In this document: one piece after another, positions 23,000-30,370 of the stretch
How the letters are laid out: each line of letters opens with the position of its first letter
Numbering within the stretch: the stretch's first letter is position 1
Assembly (NCBI GenBank): GCA_014360745.1
Contig: JACIWY010000001.1
Location: 1 to 30,370 of the forward strand
Direction: 5' to 3'
Source of the DNA: Chloroflexota bacterium
GTDB taxonomy: Bacteria; Chloroflexota; Anaerolineae; UBA1429
Length of the DNA stretch: 30,370 nucleotides
The notes under the pieces: generated by a model
Database searches by the model: none
Told to the model about the DNA's origin: nothing
Seen by the model: the letters and a program-made list of their open reading frames with translations, nothing else
Made by a program: the position numbers and the translations under genes

Positions 23000-24343
23000 A
23001 TGAGTGAGCAGCCGTTCTTGCGTATGGTATATGGGGCCGAGGCAGGCCGCGATACGGTGCTGCGCCGCCAGGCCCTGGAGGAGTATGAGCTATCTCCAGA
23101 AGCTCAGACGCGCATCGCTGCCCTGTTTGGGCAGCCGCTTTCCGCGGATGAGGTGGTGGAGCGCATTCTCGCGGATGTGCGGGCGCGGGGCGACGAGGCG
23201 CTGTTTCATTATTCGCGGCTGATCGACGGCGTCGAGTTGGAAACGTTGCGCGTCTCCGAGGAGCGCATTCGCCAGGGATGGGAGCGCACCGAGCCACCTC
23301 TGCGCGAGGCGTTGGAGCTGGCTGCCGAACGCATCCGCGCGTTTCATGCACACCAACCGCGCAACTCTTGGCTAGAGTGGGATGAGGAAGGCGGAGCGTT
23401 GGGCCAGATCGTGCGGCCACTGGAGCGGGTGGGCATCTATGCCCCTAACGGACGAGCGCCCTATCCCTCTTCCTTGCTGATGGCCGCCATCCCCGCGCGC
23501 GTGGCCGGCGTGCCGGAGGTCGTCGTAGCCACGCCGCCGCGCGACGGTGCACTGAACGACACCATCCTAGCCGCGGCGCATATCGCCGGCGTCCATGAGG
23601 TTTACGCCCTCGGCGGCGCCCAGGCCATCGCCGCGCTGGCCTACGGTAGCGAGTCGGTGCGTCGTGTGGACAAGATCATGGGCCCGGGCAATATCTTTGT
23701 CGTGCTGGCCAAACGGCGCGTGTTCGGCCTGGTGGACATCGACCAACTCCCCGGCCCCACGGAAACGCTGCTCATCGCCGATGAGACGGCCAAGCCGGCC
23801 TACGTCGCCGCCGACATGTTGGCCCAGGCCGAACACGACCCTTTGGCCTCGGCTATTTTGATCACCCCCTCGGCCACCTTGGCCACACAGGTCGAGGCGG
23901 CGTTGCGCGAACAACTTTCGACCATGGAGCGCCAGGAACTGGCCCTGGCCGCCCTGCAGAGGCGCGGCGGCATCGTCATCGTCCGAGACCTGGAGGAAGC
24001 CGTCGCGCTGGCCAACGAGTATGCGCCGGAGCACCTCTGCTTGCTGACGGCCGATCCCTGGGCGCTGGTGGGCAAGGTCAAAAATGCCGGCGGCATCTTT
24101 GTCGGTGAGCTGTCCTCCGAGGCACTGGGGGATTATGTAGTGGGGCCCAGCCATATCATGCCCACCGGCCAGACGGCCCGTTTCTCTTCGCCGGTGAACG
24201 TCTGGGACTTTCTCAAGATCACCAGTGTCTTTGCCATAGGCCCCGAGCTCGCCCGGCGACTGAGCCCTGCCGCCTTGGTGTTGGCCGAGAAGGAAGGACT
24301 CACCGGCCATGCCCGGGCGGTGCGCATACGTCAGCAACCCTGA
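23000..24343 (+). CDS. hisD: Histidinol dehydrogenase (HisD)
   Basis: A 447-residue HisD, which oxidises histidinol twice with NAD to give histidine, the last step of the pathway. The ATG at 23000 is preceded by AAGGGGAAA; an earlier in-frame start at 22958 lacks such a site. GIYAPNGRAPYPSSLLM (145-161) is the family signature. Zinc ligands are visible as Gln276 and His279 (QAEHD), Asp378 (GDY) and His437 (LTGHA). Glu344-His345 in YAPEHL are the catalytic base pair. The length is normal, and every expected active-site residue is present. It is the first gene of the cluster, 35 bases ahead of hisC. Confidence 0.97.
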   Translation: MSEQPFLRMVYGAEAGRDTVLRRQALEEYELSPEAQTRIAALFGQPLSADEVVERILADVRARGDEALFHYSRLIDGVELETLRVSEERIRQGWERTEPPLREALELAAERIRAFHAHQPRNSWLEWDEEGGALGQIVRPLERVGIYAPNGRAPYPSSLLMAAIPARVAGVPEVVVATPPRDGALNDTILAAAHIAGVHEVYALGGAQAIAALAYGSESVRRVDKIMGPGNIFVVLAKRRVFGLVDIDQLPGPTETLLIADETAKPAYVAADMLAQAEHDPLASAILITPSATLATQVEAALREQLSTMERQELALAALQRRGGIVIVRDLEEAVALANEYAPEHLCLLTADPWALVGKVKNAGGIFVGELSSEALGDYVVGPSHIMPTGQTARFSSPVNVWDFLKITSVFAIGPELARRLSPAALVLAEKEGLTGHARAVRIRQQP

Positions 24344-24378
24344 CCCTTGAACCCGTTTGCTCCGAAAGAGAGGCGATT

Positions 24379-25527
24379 ATGAGCATACGAGATACCGAAT
24401 GGAACCTGACCCGGCTGATCGGCGAGCGGGTGCGCGGCCTACAAGAGTATGCCCCCGAGCCCCTGGAGGAGGTGGCGCATCGCTTGGGCCTGCCCGTGGG
24501 CGGGCTGATCAAGCTGGATGCCAACGAGAACCCTTACGGGCCCACCAAGCACACGTTGGACATCCTCACCGGTTATGCCTACGCCCACCGCTATCCCGAT
24601 CCTATCTGCCGTCGGCTGCGCCAGGCCATCGGCGAGTATCTAAACGTCGATCCGGGATGCATTTTGGTAGGCAACGGCTCCGACGAGTTGATCGACTTGA
24701 CCTTGCGCCTTTTCCGCCCCTCGCCAGCCGGCGGCGGCATCGGGCAGGTCATCGATTGCCCACCTACCTTCGGCATGTACTCTTTTTACGGCGTGACCAA
24801 CGACCTGGAGGTGATCGAGATCCCCCGCGATCAAGATTTTCGAGTCGATGTGGAGGGTATCGTCGCTCTGTGCCAGCGTGACCCGCAGCCCAAGGTGCTC
24901 TTTTTGGCCTCGCCCAACAACCCCGATGGGCAGTTGTTGTCCGACGCGGAACTGGCGCGCCTGCTAGAGCTGCCGTTGCTCGTCGTCCTCGACGAAGCCT
25001 ATATCGAATTCGGCGATGCCGCTCAAAACTCTCGCGTGGGATGGGTGGCCGAACGTGACAACCTGATCGTATTACGCACCTTTAGCAAATGGGGAGGCTT
25101 GGCCGGCCTGCGGGTAGGTTACGGCGTCTTTCCGCAGACGTTGATGACGGCCCTGTATCGGCTCAAATCGCCCTATAACGTCAACGGGCTGGCCCAGGCG
25201 GCGGCCCAGGCCACCTTGGAAGATCTGCCCACGGCTCAGGCCAATATCCACAAGATCGTGGCCGAACGCGAGCGTTTGCGAACCAAGCTCCAGGAAATCT
25301 CTTTTTTGCGTATTTATCCCAGCCAGGCGAACTTTTTGCTCTGTCGCGTGCAAGGGATGGCCGTCGAGACCATCCGGCAGGCGATGGAGAAGCGAGGGAT
25401 CATCCTGCGTTATTTCCGCCCGCCCCTTGAAGACTGTATCCGCATCACGGTCGGCACGCCGATGCAAGACGAAGCCGTGCTCATGGTCTTCAGAGCGCTG
25501 GACAAGGAGCGTCAAGATGGTCAATAA
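24379..25527 (+). CDS. hisC: Histidinol-phosphate aminotransferase (HisC)
   Basis: A 382-residue fold-type I PLP enzyme that converts imidazole-acetol phosphate and glutamate to histidinol phosphate. LDANENPYGP (46-55) grips the substrate. NGSDE (99-103), SPNNPDG (178-184) and DEAYIEF (205-211) line the cofactor site. Lys237 in TFSKWGGLAGLRVGYG forms the Schiff base. The C-terminal R-x-F-x-x-P and RITVG segments bind the carboxylate or phosphate. Placement between hisD and hisB removes the usual doubt between HisC and aromatic aminotransferases. AGAGAGG precedes the ATG. The last 11 bases overlap hisB. Confidence 0.96.
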   Translation: MSIRDTEWNLTRLIGERVRGLQEYAPEPLEEVAHRLGLPVGGLIKLDANENPYGPTKHTLDILTGYAYAHRYPDPICRRLRQAIGEYLNVDPGCILVGNGSDELIDLTLRLFRPSPAGGGIGQVIDCPPTFGMYSFYGVTNDLEVIEIPRDQDFRVDVEGIVALCQRDPQPKVLFLASPNNPDGQLLSDAELARLLELPLLVVLDEAYIEFGDAAQNSRVGWVAERDNLIVLRTFSKWGGLAGLRVGYGVFPQTLMTALYRLKSPYNVNGLAQAAAQATLEDLPTAQANIHKIVAERERLRTKLQEISFLRIYPSQANFLLCRVQGMAVETIRQAMEKRGIILRYFRPPLEDCIRITVGTPMQDEAVLMVFRALDKERQDGQ

Positions 25528-26119
25528 CTCAACTTGCCGCCAAGCCAAGGTTCACCGTCAGACCAAGGAAACCGACATCTCGTTGCGCCTGGATCTCGAC
25601 GGTTCCGGCCGCTGGCAACTCGACACCGGCGTGCCCTTTTTGGATCATATGCTCAGCCATGTGGCCGCACACGCCCTTTTTGATTTAGAGGTGACCTGTC
25701 GTGGCGACACGCAGATCGACGATCATCACTCGGTGGAGGATATAGGCATTTGCCTGGGCCAGGCTTTGGCCCAGGCACTGGGGGACAAACGTGGCATTGT
25801 GCGTTACGGCAGCCAATGGGTGCCCATGGATGAAGCCCTGGTGCTTGTGGCGCTGGACATCTCGGGGCGACCGTGGTTGAGCTGCGATCTGGACATCTCG
25901 GCGGATAAAGTGGGCACCTTTGATGTGGAGCTGGTGCCCGAATTCCTGCGCGCCTTGGCTCAGCATGGCGGCCTAACCTTGCACATACAACAAGCTCGCG
26001 GCACCAACGCGCACCACATCATCGAGGCGGTTTTCAAAGGACTGGGGCGGGCGCTGGGCCAGGCGGTGGCCCTCGATCCGCGGCGGAGCGATGTGCCTTC
26101 GACCAAGGGGACGTTGTAG
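25517..26119 (+). CDS. hisB: Imidazoleglycerol-phosphate dehydratase (HisB)
   Basis: A 200-residue monofunctional HisB, which removes water from imidazoleglycerol phosphate. I start it at the ATG at 25517, inside the hisC end, with AAGGAG about eight bases upstream; the longer frame to 25427 would overlap hisC by 101 bases. FLDHMLSH (41-48), DDHHSVED (68-75) and NAHHIIEAVFK (164-174) supply the two-manganese histidine sites. There is no N-terminal histidinol-phosphatase domain, unlike the E. coli fusion, so the phosphatase must be separate. hisH begins one base after the stop. Confidence 0.97.
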   Translation: MVNNSTCRQAKVHRQTKETDISLRLDLDGSGRWQLDTGVPFLDHMLSHVAAHALFDLEVTCRGDTQIDDHHSVEDIGICLGQALAQALGDKRGIVRYGSQWVPMDEALVLVALDISGRPWLSCDLDISADKVGTFDVELVPEFLRALAQHGGLTLHIQQARGTNAHHIIEAVFKGLGRALGQAVALDPRRSDVPSTKGTL

Positions 26120-26120
26120 G

Positions 26121-26741
26121 ATGTTGATGCTTATCGATTATGGCGTGGGCAACCTGCGCAGTGTGTATATGGCCTTTAAGCGGTTGGGCGTCGAGGCCCG
26201 CGTCACCAGCGAGGCGGCCGAGATTCGCCGGGCCAAGGCCCTGGTGCTGCCTGGCGTGGGCGCTTTTGGCGACGCCATCGGCAACGTGCGCGCTTTGGGG
26301 CTAGAGGAACCGATCCTCTCCGCCGTGCGCGACGGAGTGCCTTTTTTCGGCATTTGCGTGGGGATGCAATTGCTCTTTGAGGTGAGCGAAGAGATGGGCG
26401 AGCATCGCGGCCTGGGCATCTTGGCCGGGCGGGTGCGACGCTTTTCCCATGGCCTGACGGTGCCGCATATGGGCTGGAACCAGATCCATCAGGCGCAGGC
26501 CGTGCCCCTATGGCATGGCCTGCCTGATCACAGCTATGCCTATTTCGTCCATTCCTACTATTGCGCTCCGGAGGATCCGACGCTCATCGCCGCTACGACC
26601 GATTACGGCATCGATTTTTGCTCGGCGGTGGCGCAGGGCAATCTGTATGCCATCCAGTTCCATCCGGAAAAGAGCCAGGATGTGGGGGAACGCATCCTGC
26701 GCAACTTTTTAAAGGTTGCCGGCTACGCTCTGCCGGGCTAA
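26121..26741 (+). CDS. hisH: Imidazole glycerol phosphate synthase, glutaminase subunit (HisH)
   Basis: A 206-residue class I glutamine amidotransferase that feeds ammonia to HisF. I start it at the ATG at 26121, directly after the hisB stop (an ATG at 26127 is also possible). DYGVGNLRSV (6-15) opens the domain and PGVGAFGD (44-51) forms the oxyanion region. The triad is Cys79 in GICVGMQLLFE with His181 and Glu183 in QFHPEKSQ. PHMGWNQI (115-122) is the HisF interface stretch. Its partner hisF lies in the same operon, separated by hisA. Confidence 0.97.
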   Translation: MLMLIDYGVGNLRSVYMAFKRLGVEARVTSEAAEIRRAKALVLPGVGAFGDAIGNVRALGLEEPILSAVRDGVPFFGICVGMQLLFEVSEEMGEHRGLGILAGRVRRFSHGLTVPHMGWNQIHQAQAVPLWHGLPDHSYAYFVHSYYCAPEDPTLIAATTDYGIDFCSAVAQGNLYAIQFHPEKSQDVGERILRNFLKVAGYALPG

Positions 26742-26797
26742 GGTTGCTCGACGCCGAGCCGCAAGCCTTTTGTCGAATATAGTTTTGGAGCGAGGTC

Positions 26798-27535
26798 ATG
26801 ATCATTTACCCGGCCATCGATCTGCGCAAGGGACGCTGCGTCCGCTTGCGCCAGGGGCTCGCCGAGGAGGAGACGGTGTTCGCCGACGACCCGCTTGAGG
26901 CCGCCGAACGCTGGGCCGCAGAGGGCGCCGAGTGGCTGCACGTCGTCAACCTGGACGGCGCCCTGGGCGAGGCCGGCGCGGCCAATCTGGCCGCGTTGGA
27001 ACGCATTCTCAGCTCGATCGCTTTGCCGGTGCAATTCGGCGGCGGTGTGCGCACGGTGGACGATGTAAGGCGCCTGATCGATTTGGGCGTGCGCCGCGTT
27101 ATCCTGGGCACGGTCGCTGTGCGCCAGCCGGAGGTCGTAGCGGAGGCTCTGGCTCGCCACGGGGAGGAAGCCATCGCCGTGGGCATCGACGCTCGCGATG
27201 GCCGGGTGGCTATCCACGGCTGGACCGACACCACCGAGATTGCGGCCGTCGACCTGGGCAGACGGATGGCCGGCCTGGGGGTATGCCACGCCATCTACAC
27301 CGATGTGGCCCGCGACGGGATGCTCAGCGGGGTGAATGTAAGCGCCACGGCGGCCCTGGCCCGCAAGACGGGGCTGAAGGTCATCGCTTCTGGCGGTGTG
27401 GCCTCGTTGGAAGACATCTGCGCGCTCAAAGCTCAAGAATCGGCGGGCATCGAGGGGGTGATCATCGGCATGGCGCTGTATCGCGGACACATTGCCCTGC
27501 CCGATGCGCTGCGGGTGGCCAAGGGTGAGGAGTAA
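26798..27535 (+). CDS. hisA: ProFAR isomerase (HisA)
   Basis: A 245-residue beta-alpha barrel that isomerises ProFAR to PRFAR by an Amadori rearrangement. The catalytic Asp8 (PAIDLRKGRCVRL) and Asp131 (GIDARDGRVA) are at the usual strand ends. FGGGVRT (80-86) and VIASGGV are the two phosphate-binding loops of the half-barrels. TDVARDGMLSG (168-178) follows the family pattern. There is no second active site motif for TrpF, so a dual PriA role is not indicated. GGAG lies eight bases before the ATG. hisF starts one base after the stop. Confidence 0.97.
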   Translation: MIIYPAIDLRKGRCVRLRQGLAEEETVFADDPLEAAERWAAEGAEWLHVVNLDGALGEAGAANLAALERILSSIALPVQFGGGVRTVDDVRRLIDLGVRRVILGTVAVRQPEVVAEALARHGEEAIAVGIDARDGRVAIHGWTDTTEIAAVDLGRRMAGLGVCHAIYTDVARDGMLSGVNVSATAALARKTGLKVIASGGVASLEDICALKAQESAGIEGVIIGMALYRGHIALPDALRVAKGEE

Positions 27536-27536
27536 C

Positions 27537-28295
27537 ATGCTGGCCAAACGTATCATTCCCTGCCTGGATGTCAAAGATGGGCGTGTGGTCAAGGGGGTCA
27601 ACTTCCTCGACCTGCGCGACGCTGGCGACCCCGTGGAACAGGCTCAAATCTATAGCCAAGAGCGGGCTGACGAGTTGGTCTTTTTGGACATCACCGCCTC
27701 GCACGAGCGCCGCGATATTGTAACCGACATGGTGCGCCGCGTGGCCGACGCCATCAATATCCCCTTTACCGTGGGGGGCGGCCTGCGCACCGTGGCCGAT
27801 TTGCGCAACATCCTACTGGCCGGCGCCGACAAGACCTCGATCAACAGCGCGGCGGTGCGCAACCCGGACTTGATCACCGAGGGGGCGATGCGCTTTGGTT
27901 CACAATGCATCGTCGTGGCCATTGACGCCAAGCGAGAGGCCAACGGCCGCTGGGGGGTGTATATCAACGGCGGGCGCATCCCCGTGGGGCGCGACGCCGT
28001 CGAGTGGGCTCGAGAGGCCGAGGCGCGAGGCGCGGGTGAGATCCTGCTCACCAGCATGGATCGCGACGGCACGCAGGACGGCTATGACATCCCCCTCACC
28101 CGCGCCGTGGCCGAGGCGGTGTCAATCCCCGTCATCGCCTCGGGCGGAGCGGGGGCGTTGGCCCATTTCTACGAGGCGCTCACCGAGGGCGGAGCCAGCG
28201 CGGCTCTGGCCGCCTCGCTCTTCCATTATCAACAATTGCGCGTGCCCGAGGTCAAGGAATATTTGCATGTCCGGGGCTTGCCGGTGCGGATGTAA
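27537..28295 (+). CDS. hisF: Imidazole glycerol phosphate synthase, cyclase subunit (HisF)
   Basis: A 252-residue beta-alpha barrel that uses ammonia from HisH to make imidazoleglycerol phosphate and AICAR from PRFAR. The ATG at 27537 follows the hisA stop and is preceded by GTGAGGAG. The catalytic acids are Asp11 (IPCLDVKDGRVVKG) and Asp130 (VVAIDAKR). TVGGGLRT (78-85) and the C-terminal VIASGGAGAL are the phosphate loops. LLTSMDRDGTQDGYD is the conserved strand 6-loop. The protein is complete. The HAD gene follows after 29 bases. Confidence 0.98.
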   Translation: MLAKRIIPCLDVKDGRVVKGVNFLDLRDAGDPVEQAQIYSQERADELVFLDITASHERRDIVTDMVRRVADAINIPFTVGGGLRTVADLRNILLAGADKTSINSAAVRNPDLITEGAMRFGSQCIVVAIDAKREANGRWGVYINGGRIPVGRDAVEWAREAEARGAGEILLTSMDRDGTQDGYDIPLTRAVAEAVSIPVIASGGAGALAHFYEALTEGGASAALAASLFHYQQLRVPEVKEYLHVRGLPVRM

Positions 28296-28324
28296 TCGGC
28301 GATCCGGGGCTGGGGAGCATTGGG

Positions 28325-29029
28325 ATGCATCGTATCAAGGCTGTCCTGTTCGATCTGGATGGCACCCTGATCGAGACAGACAATCGCTGGGCCGAGATCT
28401 TGGCCCACCGCCTGGCGCCGTTGCGTTGTCTGCTGCCCGGGCTGGATACCAACACCCTGGCGCGCAAGATGGTAATGAGCATCGAGATGCCGGGCAATTA
28501 CCTCATCGCACTGATCGAGCGGCTGGGACTCAGTCCTCTCATTGCCGGCCTTGCCGATCGCGTACGCCGCTCCAAGGGTCTGGCGACCCGCGAGCGGATC
28601 CCCCTCGTGGAAGGCACCCAACGGCTGATCGAAGCCCTGGCGCCCCACTACAAGCTGGCCGTGGTCACCACCCGCGCCCGCCCCGAGGCCCAGGCTTTTG
28701 TGGCCGCTACCGGACTAGGGGCCCATTTTTCGGCGGTCATAAGCCGCCAGGATGTATGGTGGATGAAGCCTCACCCCGCGCCGGTGATCGAGGCCGCACG
28801 TCGGCTCGGCGTGGCGCCGGAACACTGCCTCTTGGTGGGCGATACGGTCATGGACATAAGGGCCGCCAAAGCCTCCGGCGCCATGGCGGTGGGGGTGCTC
28901 TCCGGATTCGGTGACCGCCGCGAATTGGAATGCGCCGGCGCCGATCTCATTTTGGAACGGGCGGATAAATTGCTGCCCTATTTGTTGCCGAACGAATCGG
29001 GCGACCAACAAGAAGACCGGCGCTCATAG
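28325..29029 (+). CDS. HAD-superfamily phosphatase, candidate histidinol-phosphate phosphatase
   Basis: A 234-residue HAD hydrolase of the phosphoglycolate-phosphatase type. Motif I is FDLDGTLIE, with nucleophile Asp10 and acid Asp12. VVTTRARPE gives motif II, MKPHPAPV motif III, and GDTVMDIRAAKASGA motif IV. A helical cap (about 17-95) sits after motif I. GGGGAG precedes the ATG. It closes the his cluster with 29 bases from hisF and the same strand. No HisN, HisJ/PHP or HisB-N phosphatase occurs in the window, so a histidinol-phosphate role is plausible from context. HAD enzymes of this shape also act on phosphoglycolate, pyrophosphate or sugar phosphates. The superfamily is sure; the substrate is a guess. 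Confidence 0.9.
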   Translation: MHRIKAVLFDLDGTLIETDNRWAEILAHRLAPLRCLLPGLDTNTLARKMVMSIEMPGNYLIALIERLGLSPLIAGLADRVRRSKGLATRERIPLVEGTQRLIEALAPHYKLAVVTTRARPEAQAFVAATGLGAHFSAVISRQDVWWMKPHPAPVIEAARRLGVAPEHCLLVGDTVMDIRAAKASGAMAVGVLSGFGDRRELECAGADLILERADKLLPYLLPNESGDQQEDRRS

Positions 29030-29042
29030 CGAGACGCCGGTC
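29015..29042 (+). terminator. Hairpin between the convergent HAD and deformylase genes
   Basis: GACCGGCG (29015-29022) pairs with CGCCGGTC (29035-29042) over a 12-base loop that contains the HAD stop codon. Neither side has a strong T run, so its strength as a terminator is uncertain. Confidence 0.45.
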
Positions 29043-29065
29043 CTCGATGATTTCTTGGCCTTGGC

Positions 29066-29593
29066 CTACGTGGTGACGCGAATCTGCTCTGTTGCCTCGA
29101 TGGACCATAGTTTGTCCGCACCTTCGAGCCGGTCGAGGTACAGGATGCCGTCCAAATGGTCGTTTTCATGCTGGAAGGCCTGGGCCAGTAGTCCCTCAGC
29201 CCGATAACGCACCGGCTTGCCCCTGAGATCCTGCCCTTTGATGACCACATAAGTAGCCCGCTTTACCAGGCCGCGATACCCCGGCACCGACAAGCACCCC
29301 TCTTCCATCTCTTCCTCGCCCCGCGTTTTGACGATCTCGGGGTTCACCAGGATATATCGCTCGGCGGGGGCCACCTCATGGCCCTCTTCATCGACCTCCG
29401 GGGGCATTTCGACGATGAACACACGCTGAGGCACGCCGATCTGCGGCGCAGCGAGCCCCAATCCCTGAGCCGCATGCAACGTGTCGAACATGTCCCGCAC
29501 CAGGCGCTGCAAGCTATCGCCAAACTGGGTGACCTTGATCGCCTTTTTGTGCAACAGCGGGTGCTCCGCCGTCAGAATCGGTCGCACGGCCAT
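29066..29593 (-). CDS. def: Peptide deformylase
   Basis: A 175-residue metallo-enzyme that removes the formyl group from the initiator methionine of nascent proteins. Motif 1 is GLGLAAPQIG (44-53), motif 2 is EGCLSVPG (98-105) with metal ligand Cys100, and motif 3 is QHENDHLDG (141-149) with ligands His142 and His146 and catalytic Glu143. An acidic insert (PPEVDEEGHEVAP, about 64-76) between strands is the only length variation. GATAGGA precedes the ATG closely. A near-consensus promoter lies inside the end of the upstream methyltransferase frame. fmt, the usual neighbour, is not in the window. Confidence 0.96.
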   Translation of the reverse strand: MAVRPILTAEHPLLHKKAIKVTQFGDSLQRLVRDMFDTLHAAQGLGLAAPQIGVPQRVFIVEMPPEVDEEGHEVAPAERYILVNPEIVKTRGEEEMEEGCLSVPGYRGLVKRATYVVIKGQDLRGKPVRYRAEGLLAQAFQHENDHLDGILYLDRLEGADKLWSIEATEQIRVTT

Positions 29594-29633
29594 GATCCTA
29601 TCTCACCATCCAATATTTGAGTAATTTGGTCAT

Positions 29634-29661
29634 ATTATATATCGTGGGCGGAGGACGTCAA
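29634..29661 (-). promoter_or_regulatory. Near-consensus promoter of the deformylase gene
   Basis: On the minus strand TTGACG (29661-29656) and TATAAT (29639-29634) are 16 bases apart, with a leader of about 34 bases to the ATG at 29593. It is embedded in the last codons of the methyltransferase fragment, so def can be expressed whatever the state of that gene. Confidence 0.62.
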
Positions 29662-30297
29662 AATCGTCTCGTACAACCCGCCTGCGAATTCCTTACCAAA
29701 CCGGCTCGGACAACCCGGCTCAGTGGCAACGATGCGTTCTTGTGCTTCCACGACATACTCGGGCATTACCTCGATGCCCACGTAATCACGGCAGAGGCCC
29801 TTGGCCGCCACACCTGTCGTGCCGGACCCCATGAAGGGATCTAACACCAGGTCCCCCTCGACGGTGAACAATTTGATGAACCATTCTGGAAGCCCAACAG
29901 GAAAGACGGCGCTATGGGCCCGATTCGAGCACTCTGTGGCCATGTGCAAGACATTTGTAGGATAGACCTTATCCCTACCCAGCCAATTAGACACATTTTT
30001 GCCAAAGCCGCTGTTCACCCTGGATTCATCCCGGCGCCTGTCCGTCTCGCTCAAATTCTTTAAGCGAGCCTCGGCCCAATCCCCCATGGGTACCATAACG
30101 GCTTCCTGATACATGTTGAACCTGCGCCGCTTGGTGAAATGAAGGCACCTTTCCCAGGCATCTCGAAACCTATTTGGCCACTTGCCAGGGTAGCAGTTCT
30201 TCTTGTGCCAGCAATACTCTTCCGTCCATAACCACCCATGCTTTCTCATTTCAAGGATGAGTTCGATGACGTAGGTGTGCCGTTCCCCGTTCACCAC
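29635..30297 (-). pseudogene. DNA methyltransferase (N4/N6, beta-class) fragment, 5' truncated
   Basis: The open frame of 220 codons from a GTG at 30297 encodes the C-terminal two-thirds of a DNA amino-methyltransferase. DPFMGSGTTG (153-162) is SAM-binding motif I, followed by YVGIEVMPEYV (172-182). In this class motif IV (D/S-P-P-Y) comes before motif I, and none is present. The homology clearly extends upstream of the GTG: the same frame reads WGSFVLNIKER just before VVNGERHTYV, a typical family stretch. A TGA at 30334-30336 stops the frame one codon before WGSF, and the remaining bases to the window edge do not look like the family in any frame. I read it as a truncated or frameshifted gene, perhaps a restriction-modification remnant. 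A real N-terminus in another frame beyond the edge cannot be excluded. Confidence 0.7.
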
Positions 30298-30370
30298 TCT
30301 TTCCTTAATATTGAGGACGAACGAGCCCCACCGTCATCTTCCGGCCCGACCGGGGATCTCCTGCCGCCGA

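Noticed and set aside
23567..24337. Minus-strand open frame of 256 codons opposite hisD
   Set aside because: Antisense to the intact HisD active site. Composition is that of a mirror frame.

Overview
The window is GC-rich, densely packed bacterial DNA. It has no rRNA, tRNA, CRISPR array or insertion sequence that I can see. Several traits suggest an uncultured-type Chloroflexota (Anaerolineae-like) bacterium: paralogous UroD-superfamily proteins, a GT-C membrane protein with a C-terminal beta-rich domain, a split transketolase, a PT-repeat/PEP-CTERM surface protein and a large Lhr helicase. This placement rests on gene style recalled from the phylum, not on a marker gene.

Layout. (1) Positions 1-742, minus: partial amino-acid/dihydrodipicolinate-reductase-like dehydrogenase, divergent from (2) 817-3477, plus: a tight operon of hpnK (YdjC/ChbG deacetylase), hpnI (GT21 ceramide-glucosyltransferase-like) and a YkoP-like protein, probably a lipid glycosylation module. 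(3) 3444-7536, minus: GT-C membrane protein, alpha/beta hydrolase and UroD-superfamily protein 1. Palindromic repeats sit in the spacers, and the GT-C frame runs through one of them into the hydrolase gene. (4) 7659-8989, plus: hisI and long-form hisG behind a good sigma-70-like promoter, closed by a hairpin terminator. (5) 9064-10581, minus: UroD-superfamily protein 2 followed by a short lipoprotein-like gene. (6) 10716-11906, plus: a class I methyltransferase. (7) 12006-16448, minus: PEP-CTERM surface protein, transketolase N subunit, transketolase C subunit and a phosphonoacetate-hydrolase-like phosphatase, overlapping or closely spaced. (8) 16857-22688, plus: GT2 glycosyltransferase and a 1588-residue Lhr-type helicase. 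(9) 23000-29029, plus: hisD-hisC-hisB-hisH-hisA-hisF followed by a HAD hydrolase. (10) 29066-30297, minus: peptide deformylase and a 5'-truncated DNA methyltransferase.

The clearest pathway is histidine biosynthesis. The window encodes HisG, HisI, HisA, HisH/HisF, HisB, HisC and HisD in two clusters about 14 kb apart. It lacks hisE and any classical histidinol-phosphate phosphatase; the HAD gene after hisF is a candidate for the latter. Other themes are envelope lipid/glycan chemistry (hpnK-hpnI-ykoP, GT-C, GT2, PEP-CTERM) and a possible carbon-phosphorus or sugar-phosphate operon (split transketolase plus PhnA-like enzyme).

The most unusual signals are: two families of dispersed palindromes, one of which forms the readthrough tail of the GT-C protein; a HisI whose three magnesium-binding aspartates are replaced while the zinc cysteines remain; the transketolase/PhnA operon; two UroD paralogues sharing an HxD motif; and a methyltransferase fragment cut off by an in-frame stop.
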